Shown piece by piece: positions 37,294-46,007 of a DNA stretch of 64,000 nucleotides. The translations under genes were made by a program, and so were the position numbers. The stretch spans positions 294,486 through 358,485 of the forward strand of contig NZ_JAGKJK010000009.1 in the NCBI RefSeq assembly GCF_020329435.1, written 5' to 3'. The notes under the pieces are model-generated. The model searched no databases. It saw nothing but the letters and a program-made list of their open reading frames with translations, and had not been told where the DNA came from. The stretch's first letter is position 1. Each line of letters starts with the position of its first letter. This DNA comes from Bradyrhizobium hereditatis (GTDB lineage Bacteria; Pseudomonadota; Alphaproteobacteria; Rhizobiales; Xanthobacteraceae).

Positions 37294-39999
37294 ATGACCA
37301 TCGTCGCTCCCGACCTTCGCGCTGTCAAAACCACCTGCGCCTATTGCGGCGTCGGCTGCGGCATTCTGGCGACGCCGGACGGGCGAGGCGGGGCGGCGAT
37401 ATCGGGCGATCCTGATCATCCCGCCAATTTCGGCCGGTTGTGCTCAAAGGGCTCGGCGCTCGGGGAGACGCTGGGGCTTTCCAATCGGCTGCTCTATCCG
37501 ATGATCCGCTGCGGCGAAGGGAAGATGGAGCGGGTAGCGTGGAGCGACGCGCTGGACCACGTTGCGCACCGCTTCCAGCACATCATCGCACGCGACGGCC
37601 CGGACGCGGTCGCGTTCTATCTCTCCGGCCAGTTGCTGACGGAAGACTATTATGTCGCCAACAAGCTGATGAAGGGGTTTGTCGGCAGCGCCAATGTCGA
37701 CACCAATTCGCGGCTCTGCATGGCGTCCTCCGTCGCCGGCCACCGCCGAGCCTTCGGCGCCGACACCGTGCCTGGGTGCTACGAGGATCTCGACGAGGCC
37801 GACCTTCTGGTGCTGGTCGGCTCCAACGCGGCATGGTGCCACCCGGTGCTGTACCAGCGCATGCTCGTGAACAAACAGAAGCGCGGCGCGCGCATGGTGG
37901 TGATCGATCCGCGCCGCACCGACACCGTCGGCGATGACGATCTGTTTCTCGGATTGAAGCCAGGCACTGATGCCGCGCTATTCAGCGGCCTGCTGGTTTA
38001 CCTCGCAGATAGTGGCGTGCTCGACCGTGACTACATCGCGCTTCACACGACCGGCGTCGATGACGCCATCGCCCGTGCCCGCAGCATGGCCGGTAGCGTC
38101 GGCGCCACCGCGCTGGCGACCGGCCTCTCCGAGCAGGACGTCGCGACGTTCTTTCAAATGTTCGCGAACACGCCGCGCGTGGTGACGCTTTACTCGCAGG
38201 GCGTCAACCAGTCGGCGCAGGGCACCGACAAGGTCAACGCCATCCTCAACTGCCACCTCGCGACCGGGCGGATCGGCCTGCCCGGCGCATCGCCGTTCTC
38301 GCTGACCGGGCAGCCCAATGCGATGGGCGGCCGCGAGGTCGGCGGTCTCGCCAACCAGCTCGCCGCGCACATGGGCTTCACGCCGCCCGACATCGATCGT
38401 GTGCGCCGGTTCTGGAAGGCGCCGCGCATCGCGACCCATGAGGGGCTCAAGGCGGTGCAGATGTTCGAAGCGATCGCGCGCGGCGAGATCAAGGCGTTGT
38501 GGGTGATGGGCACCAACCCGGCGGTGTCGCTGCCGAATGCCGACGGCGTCCGCGACGCCCTAAAGAAGCTCGATCTGTTCGTGATTTCCGAGAACGTGAT
38601 TTCCAACGACACGGTGGATGCCGGCGCGCACGTGCTGCTGCCGGCGCTGGCGTGGGGCGAGAAATCCGGCACCGTGACCAACTCGGAGCGCCGCATCTCG
38701 CGGCAGCGCGCGTTTCTTCCGGCGCCGGGAGAGGCCAAGCCCGATTGGTGGATAATGGGGGAGGTCGCGAGGCGCCTCGGCTTCGGCGCGGCTTTCAGTT
38801 TCGCCTCAGTAGCCGATATCTTTCGCGAGCACGCCGCGCTCTCGGCATTCGAGAACGAGGGCGCGCGCGATTTCGATATCGGCGCGCTGCAATCGCTGTC
38901 GGATAGTGATTTCGACGCGATGGCGCCGGTGCAATGGCCGATCCGGCAGGGCGCCGATCCGCAGGCGCGATTCTTTGCCGAAGGCGGCTTCTTCTCGAGC
39001 GACTTCAAGGCCCGCTTCATCGCGCCGGAAGTCCCTGCGTTGCGCACCGAGACTACGCCTGCACGGCCGCTGCGGCTGAACACCGGCCGCATCCGCGACC
39101 AGTGGCACACCATGACCCGCACGGGGGAGAGCCCGCGGCTCGGCCAGCATCTGCCGGAGCCGTTCGTCGAAGTTCACCCTGACGATGCCGCGCGTTACGG
39201 CGTCGCCGACGGTGATTTCGCCCGCGTCACGACCGATTACGGGCAATGCACGCTTCGCGTTGTCGTCAGCGCGCGCCAGCAGCGCGGCATGCTGTTTGCG
39301 CCGATCCACTGGAGCGAGGCGAATGCGACCGGCGCCCGCGTCGGCTCACTGGTGGCGCCCGTCACCGATCCGTTCTCGGGCCAGCCCGAGAACAAGGCGA
39401 CGCCGGCTTCGATCGCGCCGTACGAATATGTGTTCCGCGGCTTTGCGCTATCGCGCCGGCCGATCGAATTCCCGGCGCACGCCTGGGTGGCGCGGGTCGC
39501 CATCCAAGGCGGCTACGGCTATCTCTTCGCCGACAATGCCGATCTCACCGGCTGGCAGTCCTGGCTGCAAGCCATCGCGACCGACGACCTCGCCGAATAC
39601 AAGGATTTCGGCGGCGGCGTCTATCGCGCGGCGTGCTTCGACGGTGACCGCATCGATAGCTGCCTGTTTATCGGCCCCGCGCACGACGCCGGGGACTGGA
39701 ACGTGGTCAAGGACCTGTTTGCAGCGGATAGGCTGGGCGGTGACCAGCGCCGGATGCTGTTGTCAGGTAAATCCGCCGACGGCCTCGCCAATGCCGGCCC
39801 GATCGTCTGCGCCTGCTTCGGCGTCGGCCGCAACACGATCGGCGAGGCCATCTCCGCCGGCGCACGGTCGGCAGCCGATATCGGTGCGAAGCTGAAGGCG
39901 GGCACCAATTGCGGTTCGTGCATTCCGGAGTTGAAGCGGCTGGTTGCGGAGAGCGCTCTCAATTCTCGACAACAGCCTCAGTTAACCGCAGCAAACTGA
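37294..39999 (+). CDS. nasA: Assimilatory nitrate reductase, molybdopterin catalytic subunit
   Basis: 901 residues of the molybdopterin oxidoreductase family. The N-terminal [4Fe-4S] ligands are C15, C18, C22 and C50 (CAYCGVGC...LCSKG), and C142 in TNSRLCMAS is the expected molybdenum ligand. The molydopterin-binding domain near 690-800 has LNTGRIRDQWHTMTRTG. A C-terminal BFD-like [2Fe-2S] domain, CACFGVG...NCGSC, is present as in NasA and NarB-type enzymes. It reduces nitrate to nitrite in the cytoplasm. It is the last gene of the operon; no nitrite reductase gene follows. Confidence 0.9.
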   Translation: MTIVAPDLRAVKTTCAYCGVGCGILATPDGRGGAAISGDPDHPANFGRLCSKGSALGETLGLSNRLLYPMIRCGEGKMERVAWSDALDHVAHRFQHIIARDGPDAVAFYLSGQLLTEDYYVANKLMKGFVGSANVDTNSRLCMASSVAGHRRAFGADTVPGCYEDLDEADLLVLVGSNAAWCHPVLYQRMLVNKQKRGARMVVIDPRRTDTVGDDDLFLGLKPGTDAALFSGLLVYLADSGVLDRDYIALHTTGVDDAIARARSMAGSVGATALATGLSEQDVATFFQMFANTPRVVTLYSQGVNQSAQGTDKVNAILNCHLATGRIGLPGASPFSLTGQPNAMGGREVGGLANQLAAHMGFTPPDIDRVRRFWKAPRIATHEGLKAVQMFEAIARGEIKALWVMGTNPAVSLPNADGVRDALKKLDLFVISENVISNDTVDAGAHVLLPALAWGEKSGTVTNSERRISRQRAFLPAPGEAKPDWWIMGEVARRLGFGAAFSFASVADIFREHAALSAFENEGARDFDIGALQSLSDSDFDAMAPVQWPIRQGADPQARFFAEGGFFSSDFKARFIAPEVPALRTETTPARPLRLNTGRIRDQWHTMTRTGESPRLGQHLPEPFVEVHPDDAARYGVADGDFARVTTDYGQCTLRVVVSARQQRGMLFAPIHWSEANATGARVGSLVAPVTDPFSGQPENKATPASIAPYEYVFRGFALSRRPIEFPAHAWVARVAIQGGYGYLFADNADLTGWQSWLQAIATDDLAEYKDFGGGVYRAACFDGDRIDSCLFIGPAHDAGDWNVVKDLFAADRLGGDQRRMLLSGKSADGLANAGPIVCACFGVGRNTIGEAISAGARSAADIGAKLKAGTNCGSCIPELKRLVAESALNSRQQPQLTAAN

Positions 40000-40008
40000 C
40001 TGTCCACC

Positions 40009-40090
40009 GTCATTGCGAGAAGCGCAGCGACGAAGCAATCCATCTCTCCGCTTGCGGCGCTATGGATTGCTTCGCTGCGCTCGCAATGAC
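40009..40090. repeat. Palindromic intergenic repeat, family A
   Basis: An 82-bp copy of the element at 20382-20493: outer arms GTCATTGCGAG and CTCGCAATGAC, inner arms GAAGCAATCCAT and ATGGATTGCTTC. It lies 10 bp after the nitrate reductase stop, between convergent genes. Confidence 0.85.
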
Positions 40091-40117
40091 GACGGAGGGC
40101 GCAGCGGCCCTTCTCCC

Positions 40118-40140
40118 TCTCCCCGTGAAGAACGGGGAGA
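40118..40140. repeat. Short CCCCGT/ACGGGG hairpin, family C
   Basis: TCTCCCCGT (40118-40126) and ACGGGGAGA (40132-40140) with a five-base loop, in a pyrimidine-rich stretch. The same unit occurs in the larger element at 58224-58372. It lies between convergent nasA and the response regulator gene and may act as a terminator. Confidence 0.6.
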
Positions 40141-40158
40141 AGGAGCGCAACCACCCCG

Positions 40159-41085
40159 TCACCCCCTCCTGTTCTTCGCATTCACCGCGATTGCCGCCGC
40201 TGCAGTGCGGTTCTCGACGCCGAGCTTGGCGTAGATCTGCTCCAGATGCTTGTCGACGGTGCGCGGGGAGAGGCCGAGAATCTGCGCGATGTCGCGGTTG
40301 GTCTTGCCCTTGGAGAGCCACGACAGCACTTCGCCTTCGCGCGTGGTCAGCCCCAATTCGCTGGAGAATTCCGCAGGCGCATCGGCGCCGGAATCTTTGG
40401 CGAGCCGCAGCAGGAATTCGTTGGCGCCGAGCTTGCCCATATATTGCAGGCGGAGCGGCTCGTTGCCGGGCAGTGCCGCGATCACGGTGGCTTTCGATCC
40501 TGCCTTGCCCTTGCGCGCCTGCTCGAGCCATTGCGGGATCGGGTCCGGCAACACGACAGCGTCGCCTTCGCTCGAAAGCGCGTCTGACAACAGCTTCTGC
40601 GCCTGCGGCGTCGCCCACATCAGCTTGCCCGCGCCGTTCACGGCGAGCAGATAGCGGCCGGAAACGTCGAGCGCGGCGCGGGCGCTCTGGGTCAGCCGCG
40701 CGTTCGCAAGGTGAACGCGGATCCGCGCCAACATCTCCTCGACCGCGATCGGCTTGGTCACATAGTCGACGCCGCCGGCCTCCAGCCCACGGACGATGTG
40801 TTCGGTTTCGGCCAGGCCCGTCATGAAGATGATCGGCACATGGTCGAGCCCGGCATCGCGCTTCAGCCGCCGGCAGGTTTCAAAGCCGTCGATGCCGGGC
40901 ATGACGGCGTCGAGCAGCACGATGTCTGGCGTGATCTGGTCGACGATCCGCATCGCGGAAGCACCATCCAGCGCGACCATGACCGTCATGCCCGCGCCGT
41001 CGAGCGCATCCGTGAGCAGCCGCAGCGTCTCCGGGGAATCGTCGACCACGAGAGCGACGTCGCGCTTTTTCGTTTCAATGATCAT
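40159..41085 (-). CDS. Response regulator, REC and LuxR-type HTH
   Basis: 308 residues. The receiver domain (about 8-128) has the acidic pair D15-D16, phosphoacceptor D59 (IVLLDAVMP), T89 and K111 (TKP). A middle region of about 100 residues resembles a PAS-type fold (GRYLLAVNGAGKLMWATPQAQ). The C-terminal LuxR HTH is LTTREGEVLSWLSKGKTNRDIAQILGLSPRTVDKH. It is a DNA-binding output protein. Its first 11 bases overlap the end of the upstream permease-kinase gene, so the two are translated together and very probably form a signalling pair controlling the divergent amide operon. Confidence 0.88.
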   Translation of the reverse strand: MIIETKKRDVALVVDDSPETLRLLTDALDGAGMTVMVALDGASAMRIVDQITPDIVLLDAVMPGIDGFETCRRLKRDAGLDHVPIIFMTGLAETEHIVRGLEAGGVDYVTKPIAVEEMLARIRVHLANARLTQSARAALDVSGRYLLAVNGAGKLMWATPQAQKLLSDALSSEGDAVVLPDPIPQWLEQARKGKAGSKATVIAALPGNEPLRLQYMGKLGANEFLLRLAKDSGADAPAEFSSELGLTTREGEVLSWLSKGKTNRDIAQILGLSPRTVDKHLEQIYAKLGVENRTAAAAIAVNAKNRRG

Positions 41086-44000
41086 AGCTGTGCAGCGCTT
41101 TCAGGGTCGCCATGTACTGGTCGAGATCGAAGCGATCGATCAGGCCGCGCATCTGCGAGACGAAGTCGGCGTGCTCGGGATAATCATTGCCAATCTCGTC
41201 GAGCTTGAGCTGGATGGCCCTGATATAGCCGAGTTGCCCGAGCCCGATCAGTTCCTCGACATACTTCACGGGCGGCCGCGAGCCGGTCTCCGGCTTCCAG
41301 CGGGGCAGGGCGGGCTGTTCGGCTTCATGCTGCCATTCGAGCTTGAGCAATTGCCGGATGGCTTCGAGCAGCCGTGGAATGTCGATCGGCTTCATCAGAT
41401 AGCCGTCGTGGAACGGCTGTGCCAGCGGCGCGCCGTGCGCTTCCAGCGCGCTCGCTGACACCATTAGAATGCGCGCCTGATGATGACCGGTTGCGCGTAG
41501 CGTTTCAGCGACAGTCCATCCGTCCATCCCAGCCATCGAGATGTCGAGCAGGAACAGATCGGGCCGGCAGTGCTGCGCCAGCGCGAGACATCCAGGTCCA
41601 TCGGGCGCGCTGAGCAGGATGAAGCCGAGCGGCGCCAGCACCTCGCGCAGAAGGTCGCGATGGGTCGGGTCGTCATCGGTGATCAGAATCGTCTTGCGCG
41701 GCCCGTGATAGCCGAAGATCGGCGCCTCCACCGGTGCGATCCGCGTTGGATTGGTCACCTCCGACAGCAGGATTTTCACGCGGAACGTGCTGCCGGTCCC
41801 GACCTCACTCGTCACCTTGATATCGCCGCCCATCACGCCCGCGAGCAGACGGCTGATGGTGAGGCCGAGCCCGGTACCGGTCTGCGGCTGCGACACGCCG
41901 AGCGCGCCGCGCTCGAAGGGTGCAAAGATGCGCTCGAGATCGTCCGCCTGAATGCCGGGGCCTGTATCGATGATTTCGAATTCCGCGACCGGGCTGCGGT
42001 AATGGACGACGAATTGCACGCTGCCCACTTGCGTGAATTTCAACGCATTCGACAAAAGATTGATCAGTACCTGCCGCAACCGCTTCTCGTCGGCATAGAC
42101 CACGACGGGCAGCACCGCCGGCCGCTTGAATACGAAATCGATGCCCTTGGCGGCAGCCTGCACGCGAAACATGCCGACGAGCTGATCGAGGAATTCGCCG
42201 AGCCGCACCTCGTCGCGCGAAAGATAGAGCCGGCCCGCCTCGATCTTGGAAATATCTAGAATGCCGTCGATCAGCCCCGACAGATGATCGGCGCTGCGGC
42301 GGACCACGCGCACCTGATCGCGCGGCTTGGTAGCGAGACTTGAATCCTGCTCCAGCAATTGCGCATAGCCCGAAATGGCGTTGAGCGGCGAGCGCAGCTC
42401 ATGGCTCAGCCCCACCACATAGCGGCTCTTGGCGAGGTTGGCGGACTCCGCGACCTCCTTGGCGCGCTGCAGCTCAGCGTCGGTGCGCTTGTGCGCGTCG
42501 ATTTCCTGAATCAAGAGCGCGGTCTGCCGCCGCGTCTCCGCCTCCGCCGCGCGGCGGCTTTGCTGCGCCAGAACGAACAGCCACGCCACCACACCGATGA
42601 TGATGGTGAGCGCAAAGAACACCTTCCACAACACGTCGGATATCTGGACATTGTCGAGAGGCAGCGTTGACGAGGTCTGCAGGTAAATCAGCCCCAGCGT
42701 CAGTCCGACCAGGCCGGCGGAAACCGCGAATACGCCGAGATAATGCCCCACTTGCGAGTTGATCCGCGCATAGATCGTCTCCGGCAATAATATCCCAAGC
42801 AAGTCCGAGACCTGTGCCCCGGCGCGTGCATGCGGCTTGCAGAGATCGTGGCATCGCGCATCGAGCGAGCAGCACAGCGAGCAGATCGGCCCGGCATAGG
42901 CCGGGCAGGAGGCCATGTCCTCCGGCTCGAACGAATGCTCGCAGATGCAGCACTGAATTGCTTCGAGATTCTGCCAGCTCCGCTTCGGCTTTCGCGCGAT
43001 GTAATATTTGCCGTCGGTCGCCCATGCGATCAGCGGCGCGGTGACGAACGCGACCGCGAGCGCGACAAAGGCGGAGAGCGCTTTAGCCGTCGGTCCGAAC
43101 AGGCCATAGAACGCCGAGATCGAGATGATGGTCGCAATCGTCATCGCGCCGACGCCGACTGGATTGATGTCGCAGAGATGCGCGCGCTTGAACTCGATAT
43201 GCTGCGGCCGCAGGCCCAGCGGCTTGTTGACGACGAGATCGGCAACCAGCGCGCCGACCCAGGCAATCGCCACGTTGGAATAGAGCGCCAGCGTCTGCTC
43301 CAGCGCTTTGTAGACACCGATCTCCATCAGCAGCAGCGCGACCAGCACGTTGAAGACGAGCCACACCACGCGTCCAGGATGGCTGTGGGTCAGCCGCGAG
43401 AAGAAGTTCGACCATGCGATCGAGCCCGCATAGGCGTTGGTGACGTTGATCTTGATCTGCGAGAGGATGACGAAAAGACCTGTCAGTGCCAGCGCCATGT
43501 CCGGCTGCGACAGCACGTAGCGGAACGCCTCGAGATACATATGCGCCGGCTCGGCGGCCTGTTCGGTGGAGAGGCCGTGGCTGATCGCGAAGAAGGCGAG
43601 GAACGAGCCAAGCAGGAGCTTCAGCGCGCCGAACAGGATCCAGCCGGGGCCCGCGATCAGCAGCGAGATCCACCATGACGTCCGCGAGGTGCGGCGATCG
43701 CGCGGCAGAAAGCGCAGGAAATCGACCTGCTCGCCGATCTGCGCGACTAGCGAAAACACGACTGAAGCGGCAGTACCGAACAGTAGGAGATCGAGCTGAC
43801 CGGCGGGATCGCCATGCTCGCCGGAAAATTTGCGCCACTCTGCGAATGAATGCGGATTGGCATAGGCGATAGCAACGAACGGGAGGATATGCAGGATGAT
43901 CCAGATCGGCTGCGTCCACAATTGGAAGCGGCTGATCAGCGTGATGCCGTAGGTCACCAGCGGAATGATGACGACGGCGCTGATGAGATAACCAATGGGG

Positions 44001-44446
44001 CGCGGGATGCCGAAGCACATTTCCAGCGCGGAAGCGAGGATCACGGCCTCGATCGCGAAGAAGATGAAGGTGAAGGAGGCGTAGATCAGCGAGGTGATGG
44101 TCGAGCCGATATAGCCGAAGCCCGCGCCGCGGGTCAGCAGATCAATATCGATGCCGCACTTGGCAGCATGATAGGCAATCGGCAGGCCGCAGAAGAAAAT
44201 GATGACGCTGACAACGAGGATCGCCACGGTGGCGTTGGTGGCGCCGTAATTCAGCGTAATCGTGCCGCCGATCGCTTCCAGCGCCAGAAATGAGATCGCA
44301 CCTAACGCAGTATTGGCAACGCGGGCGGCGGACCATCGCCGCGCGCTCTTGGCGGTGAAGCGCAGCGCGTAGTCTTCCAGGGTCTGGTTCGCAACCCATT
44401 GATTATACTGGCGCCTGACGCGGTCTATCCGCTGCCGCCCTGCCAC
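41075..44446 (-). CDS. NCS1-permease / hybrid histidine kinase fusion
   Basis: 1123 residues with a GTG start after AGGAG. Residues about 1-490 form a complete NCS1-type (purine-cytosine permease) module with about 12 helices. Residues 499-539 hold nine cysteines (499, 500, 502, 514, 522, 525, 526, 532, 536) and three histidines in zinc-finger-like spacing. Two more helices follow (about 568-590 and 608-627), then a short coiled coil, HisKA with H682 (LSHELRSPLNA), HATPase with N800 and GTGLGL, and a receiver domain with phosphoacceptor D968. The last about 90 residues are helical without a clear HPt histidine. I infer a transporter-derived sensor of a small nitrogen compound; it may also transport it. 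It is divergent from urtA. Confidence 0.88.
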   Translation of the reverse strand: MAGRQRIDRVRRQYNQWVANQTLEDYALRFTAKSARRWSAARVANTALGAISFLALEAIGGTITLNYGATNATVAILVVSVIIFFCGLPIAYHAAKCGIDIDLLTRGAGFGYIGSTITSLIYASFTFIFFAIEAVILASALEMCFGIPRPIGYLISAVVIIPLVTYGITLISRFQLWTQPIWIILHILPFVAIAYANPHSFAEWRKFSGEHGDPAGQLDLLLFGTAASVVFSLVAQIGEQVDFLRFLPRDRRTSRTSWWISLLIAGPGWILFGALKLLLGSFLAFFAISHGLSTEQAAEPAHMYLEAFRYVLSQPDMALALTGLFVILSQIKINVTNAYAGSIAWSNFFSRLTHSHPGRVVWLVFNVLVALLLMEIGVYKALEQTLALYSNVAIAWVGALVADLVVNKPLGLRPQHIEFKRAHLCDINPVGVGAMTIATIISISAFYGLFGPTAKALSAFVALAVAFVTAPLIAWATDGKYYIARKPKRSWQNLEAIQCCICEHSFEPEDMASCPAYAGPICSLCCSLDARCHDLCKPHARAGAQVSDLLGILLPETIYARINSQVGHYLGVFAVSAGLVGLTLGLIYLQTSSTLPLDNVQISDVLWKVFFALTIIIGVVAWLFVLAQQSRRAAEAETRRQTALLIQEIDAHKRTDAELQRAKEVAESANLAKSRYVVGLSHELRSPLNAISGYAQLLEQDSSLATKPRDQVRVVRRSADHLSGLIDGILDISKIEAGRLYLSRDEVRLGEFLDQLVGMFRVQAAAKGIDFVFKRPAVLPVVVYADEKRLRQVLINLLSNALKFTQVGSVQFVVHYRSPVAEFEIIDTGPGIQADDLERIFAPFERGALGVSQPQTGTGLGLTISRLLAGVMGGDIKVTSEVGTGSTFRVKILLSEVTNPTRIAPVEAPIFGYHGPRKTILITDDDPTHRDLLREVLAPLGFILLSAPDGPGCLALAQHCRPDLFLLDISMAGMDGWTVAETLRATGHHQARILMVSASALEAHGAPLAQPFHDGYLMKPIDIPRLLEAIRQLLKLEWQHEAEQPALPRWKPETGSRPPVKYVEELIGLGQLGYIRAIQLKLDEIGNDYPEHADFVSQMRGLIDRFDLDQYMATLKALHSYDH

Positions 44447-44619
44447 TGATGCTGCTCCTGCCCGCTCAATCGACCCCGCCTAGTGCCAGCAAACTCCGTA
44501 CCAAAATCTACGTCGCTATTTTGCGGTGCAGTATACGCAATCCCACGTATCTGTGCAGTGCACAATTCTGGGCAATCCTCGCCTGACCAATAAGCGTTCT
44601 CGAAACAAATGGGGTGCTC
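44447..44619. promoter_or_regulatory. Divergent control region between kinase and amide operon
   Basis: A 173-bp region between divergent starts. It holds TTGCG-N10-CGCAA (44521-44540) and the perfect odd palindrome TGTGCAGTGCACA (44552-44564). Both are suitable operator shapes for a dimeric LuxR-type regulator or for NtrC-like TGCAC half-sites. I could not identify a convincing sigma-54 or sigma-70 promoter. That these are operators is an inference. Confidence 0.4.
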
Positions 44620-45879
44620 ATGTCAGACGAACCGAACAAGGACCTGCGGTCGCCGCTTCGCCGCAAACTGCTGATGGGGGCGGCGGCATTGCCGCTCGTT
44701 TCGATCCTTCCGCGGCCCTCCTTCGGGGCCGGTCCCGCGACCGCTACCGTCAACACCACGGGCCTTGCGGTCACCGATACGGAAGTTACCGTCGGCATCC
44801 TGCACTCGGCCACCGGCACGATGGCGATCTCGGAGACCGGCTCGATCCAGGCCGAAAAGCTCGCGATCGAACAGATCAACGCCGCCGGCGGTGTGCTCGG
44901 GCGCAAGATCAAGTTCATCCAGGAAGACGGCGCCAGCGACTGGCCGACATTTGCGGAGAAGGCCAAGAAGCTGCTCGTCAACGACAAGGTCGCGGCCATC
45001 ATGGGCTGCTGGACCTCGGCCTCGCGCAAGGCGGTGCTGCCTGTCGTCGAGCAGTATAACGGCATGCTCTACTACCCGACCTTCTATGAAGGCCTCGAGC
45101 AGTCAAAGAACGTCATCTACACCGGCCAGGAAGCCACCCAGCAGATTCTCGCGGGCCTGAACTGGATCGCCAAGGAGAAGGGCGCCAAATCATTCTTCTT
45201 TATCGGTTCGGATTACATCTGGCCGCGCACCTCGAACAAGATCGCGCGCAAGCATGTCGAGAACGTGCTGAAGGGCAAGGTCGTCGGCGAGGAATATTAC
45301 GCGCTCGGCTCTACGCAATTCAATTCGGTCATCAACAAGATCAAGCTCACCAAGCCCGACGTCATCTTCACCGACGTCGTCGGCGGCTCCAACGTTGCCT
45401 TCTACAAGCAGCTCAAGGCGGCCGGTGTCGATCTCTCCAAGCAGGCGCTGCTGACGATCTCGGTGACCGAGGACGAAATCGACGGTATCGGCGGCGAGAA
45501 CATCGCGGGCGCCTATGCCTGCATGAAGTACTTCCAGTCGCTCGACAACGCCAACAACAAGAATTTCGTTCCGGCCTTCAAGAAGGCGTGGGGCGAGAAG
45601 ACCGTGATCGGCGACGTCACGCAGGCCGCCTATCTCGGCCCTTGGCTGTGGAAGTTGACTTGCGAGAAAGCCGGCAGCTTCGACGTCGACAAGATCGCAG
45701 CAGCCTCAGCCGGTGTCGAGTTCAAGGGCGCACCCGAGGGCTACGTGCGCATCCATGAGAACCATCACCTCTGGTCGAAGACGCGCGTCGGCCGCGCCAA
45801 GCTCGATGGTCAGTTCGAACTGATCTTTGAGACCGCTGATTTGGTCGAGCCCGATCCGTTTCCGAAGGGTTACCAGTAA
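44620..45879 (+). CDS. urtA: Urea/short-amide ABC transporter substrate-binding protein (UrtA/FmdD type)
   Basis: 419 residues. An N-terminal export signal with twin arginines (LRSPLRRKLLMGAAALPLVS) is followed by the amide-urea branch of the branched-chain amino-acid binding fold: VTVGILHSATGTMAISE, AEKLAIEQINAAGGVLGRKI, GCWTSASRKAVLPV and LLYYPTFYEGLEQS-like YYPTFYEGLE. UrtA binds urea, and the related FmdD binds formamide and acetamide. The ATG at 44620 lies close to GGGGTG; an in-frame GTG two codons upstream is possible. First gene of the urt-fmd-ami operon. Confidence 0.88.
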   Translation: MSDEPNKDLRSPLRRKLLMGAAALPLVSILPRPSFGAGPATATVNTTGLAVTDTEVTVGILHSATGTMAISETGSIQAEKLAIEQINAAGGVLGRKIKFIQEDGASDWPTFAEKAKKLLVNDKVAAIMGCWTSASRKAVLPVVEQYNGMLYYPTFYEGLEQSKNVIYTGQEATQQILAGLNWIAKEKGAKSFFFIGSDYIWPRTSNKIARKHVENVLKGKVVGEEYYALGSTQFNSVINKIKLTKPDVIFTDVVGGSNVAFYKQLKAAGVDLSKQALLTISVTEDEIDGIGGENIAGAYACMKYFQSLDNANNKNFVPAFKKAWGEKTVIGDVTQAAYLGPWLWKLTCEKAGSFDVDKIAAASAGVEFKGAPEGYVRIHENHHLWSKTRVGRAKLDGQFELIFETADLVEPDPFPKGYQ

Positions 45880-45952
45880 GCGCCGCCATCATCAGCGGCT
45901 TCTCTCCGAGCACCAGCTCCCTGGCGTGGACCGTCAATCCGCGCTTGACGAC

Positions 45953-45982
45953 CCCGCGCCGCGACTTTGCTCGCGGCGCGGG
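45953..45982 (+). other. Intercistronic hairpin between urtA and urtB
   Basis: CCCGCGCCGCGA (45953-45964) and TCGCGGCGCGGG (45971-45982) pair perfectly over 12 bases around a six-base loop. It stands 73 bp after the urtA stop and 25 bp before the urtB start. It is expected to stall 3' exonucleases and raise urtA mRNA relative to the permease genes. Confidence 0.7.
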
Positions 45983-46007
45983 ACCCTTTCCCCAACGGAG
46001 AAATCAG

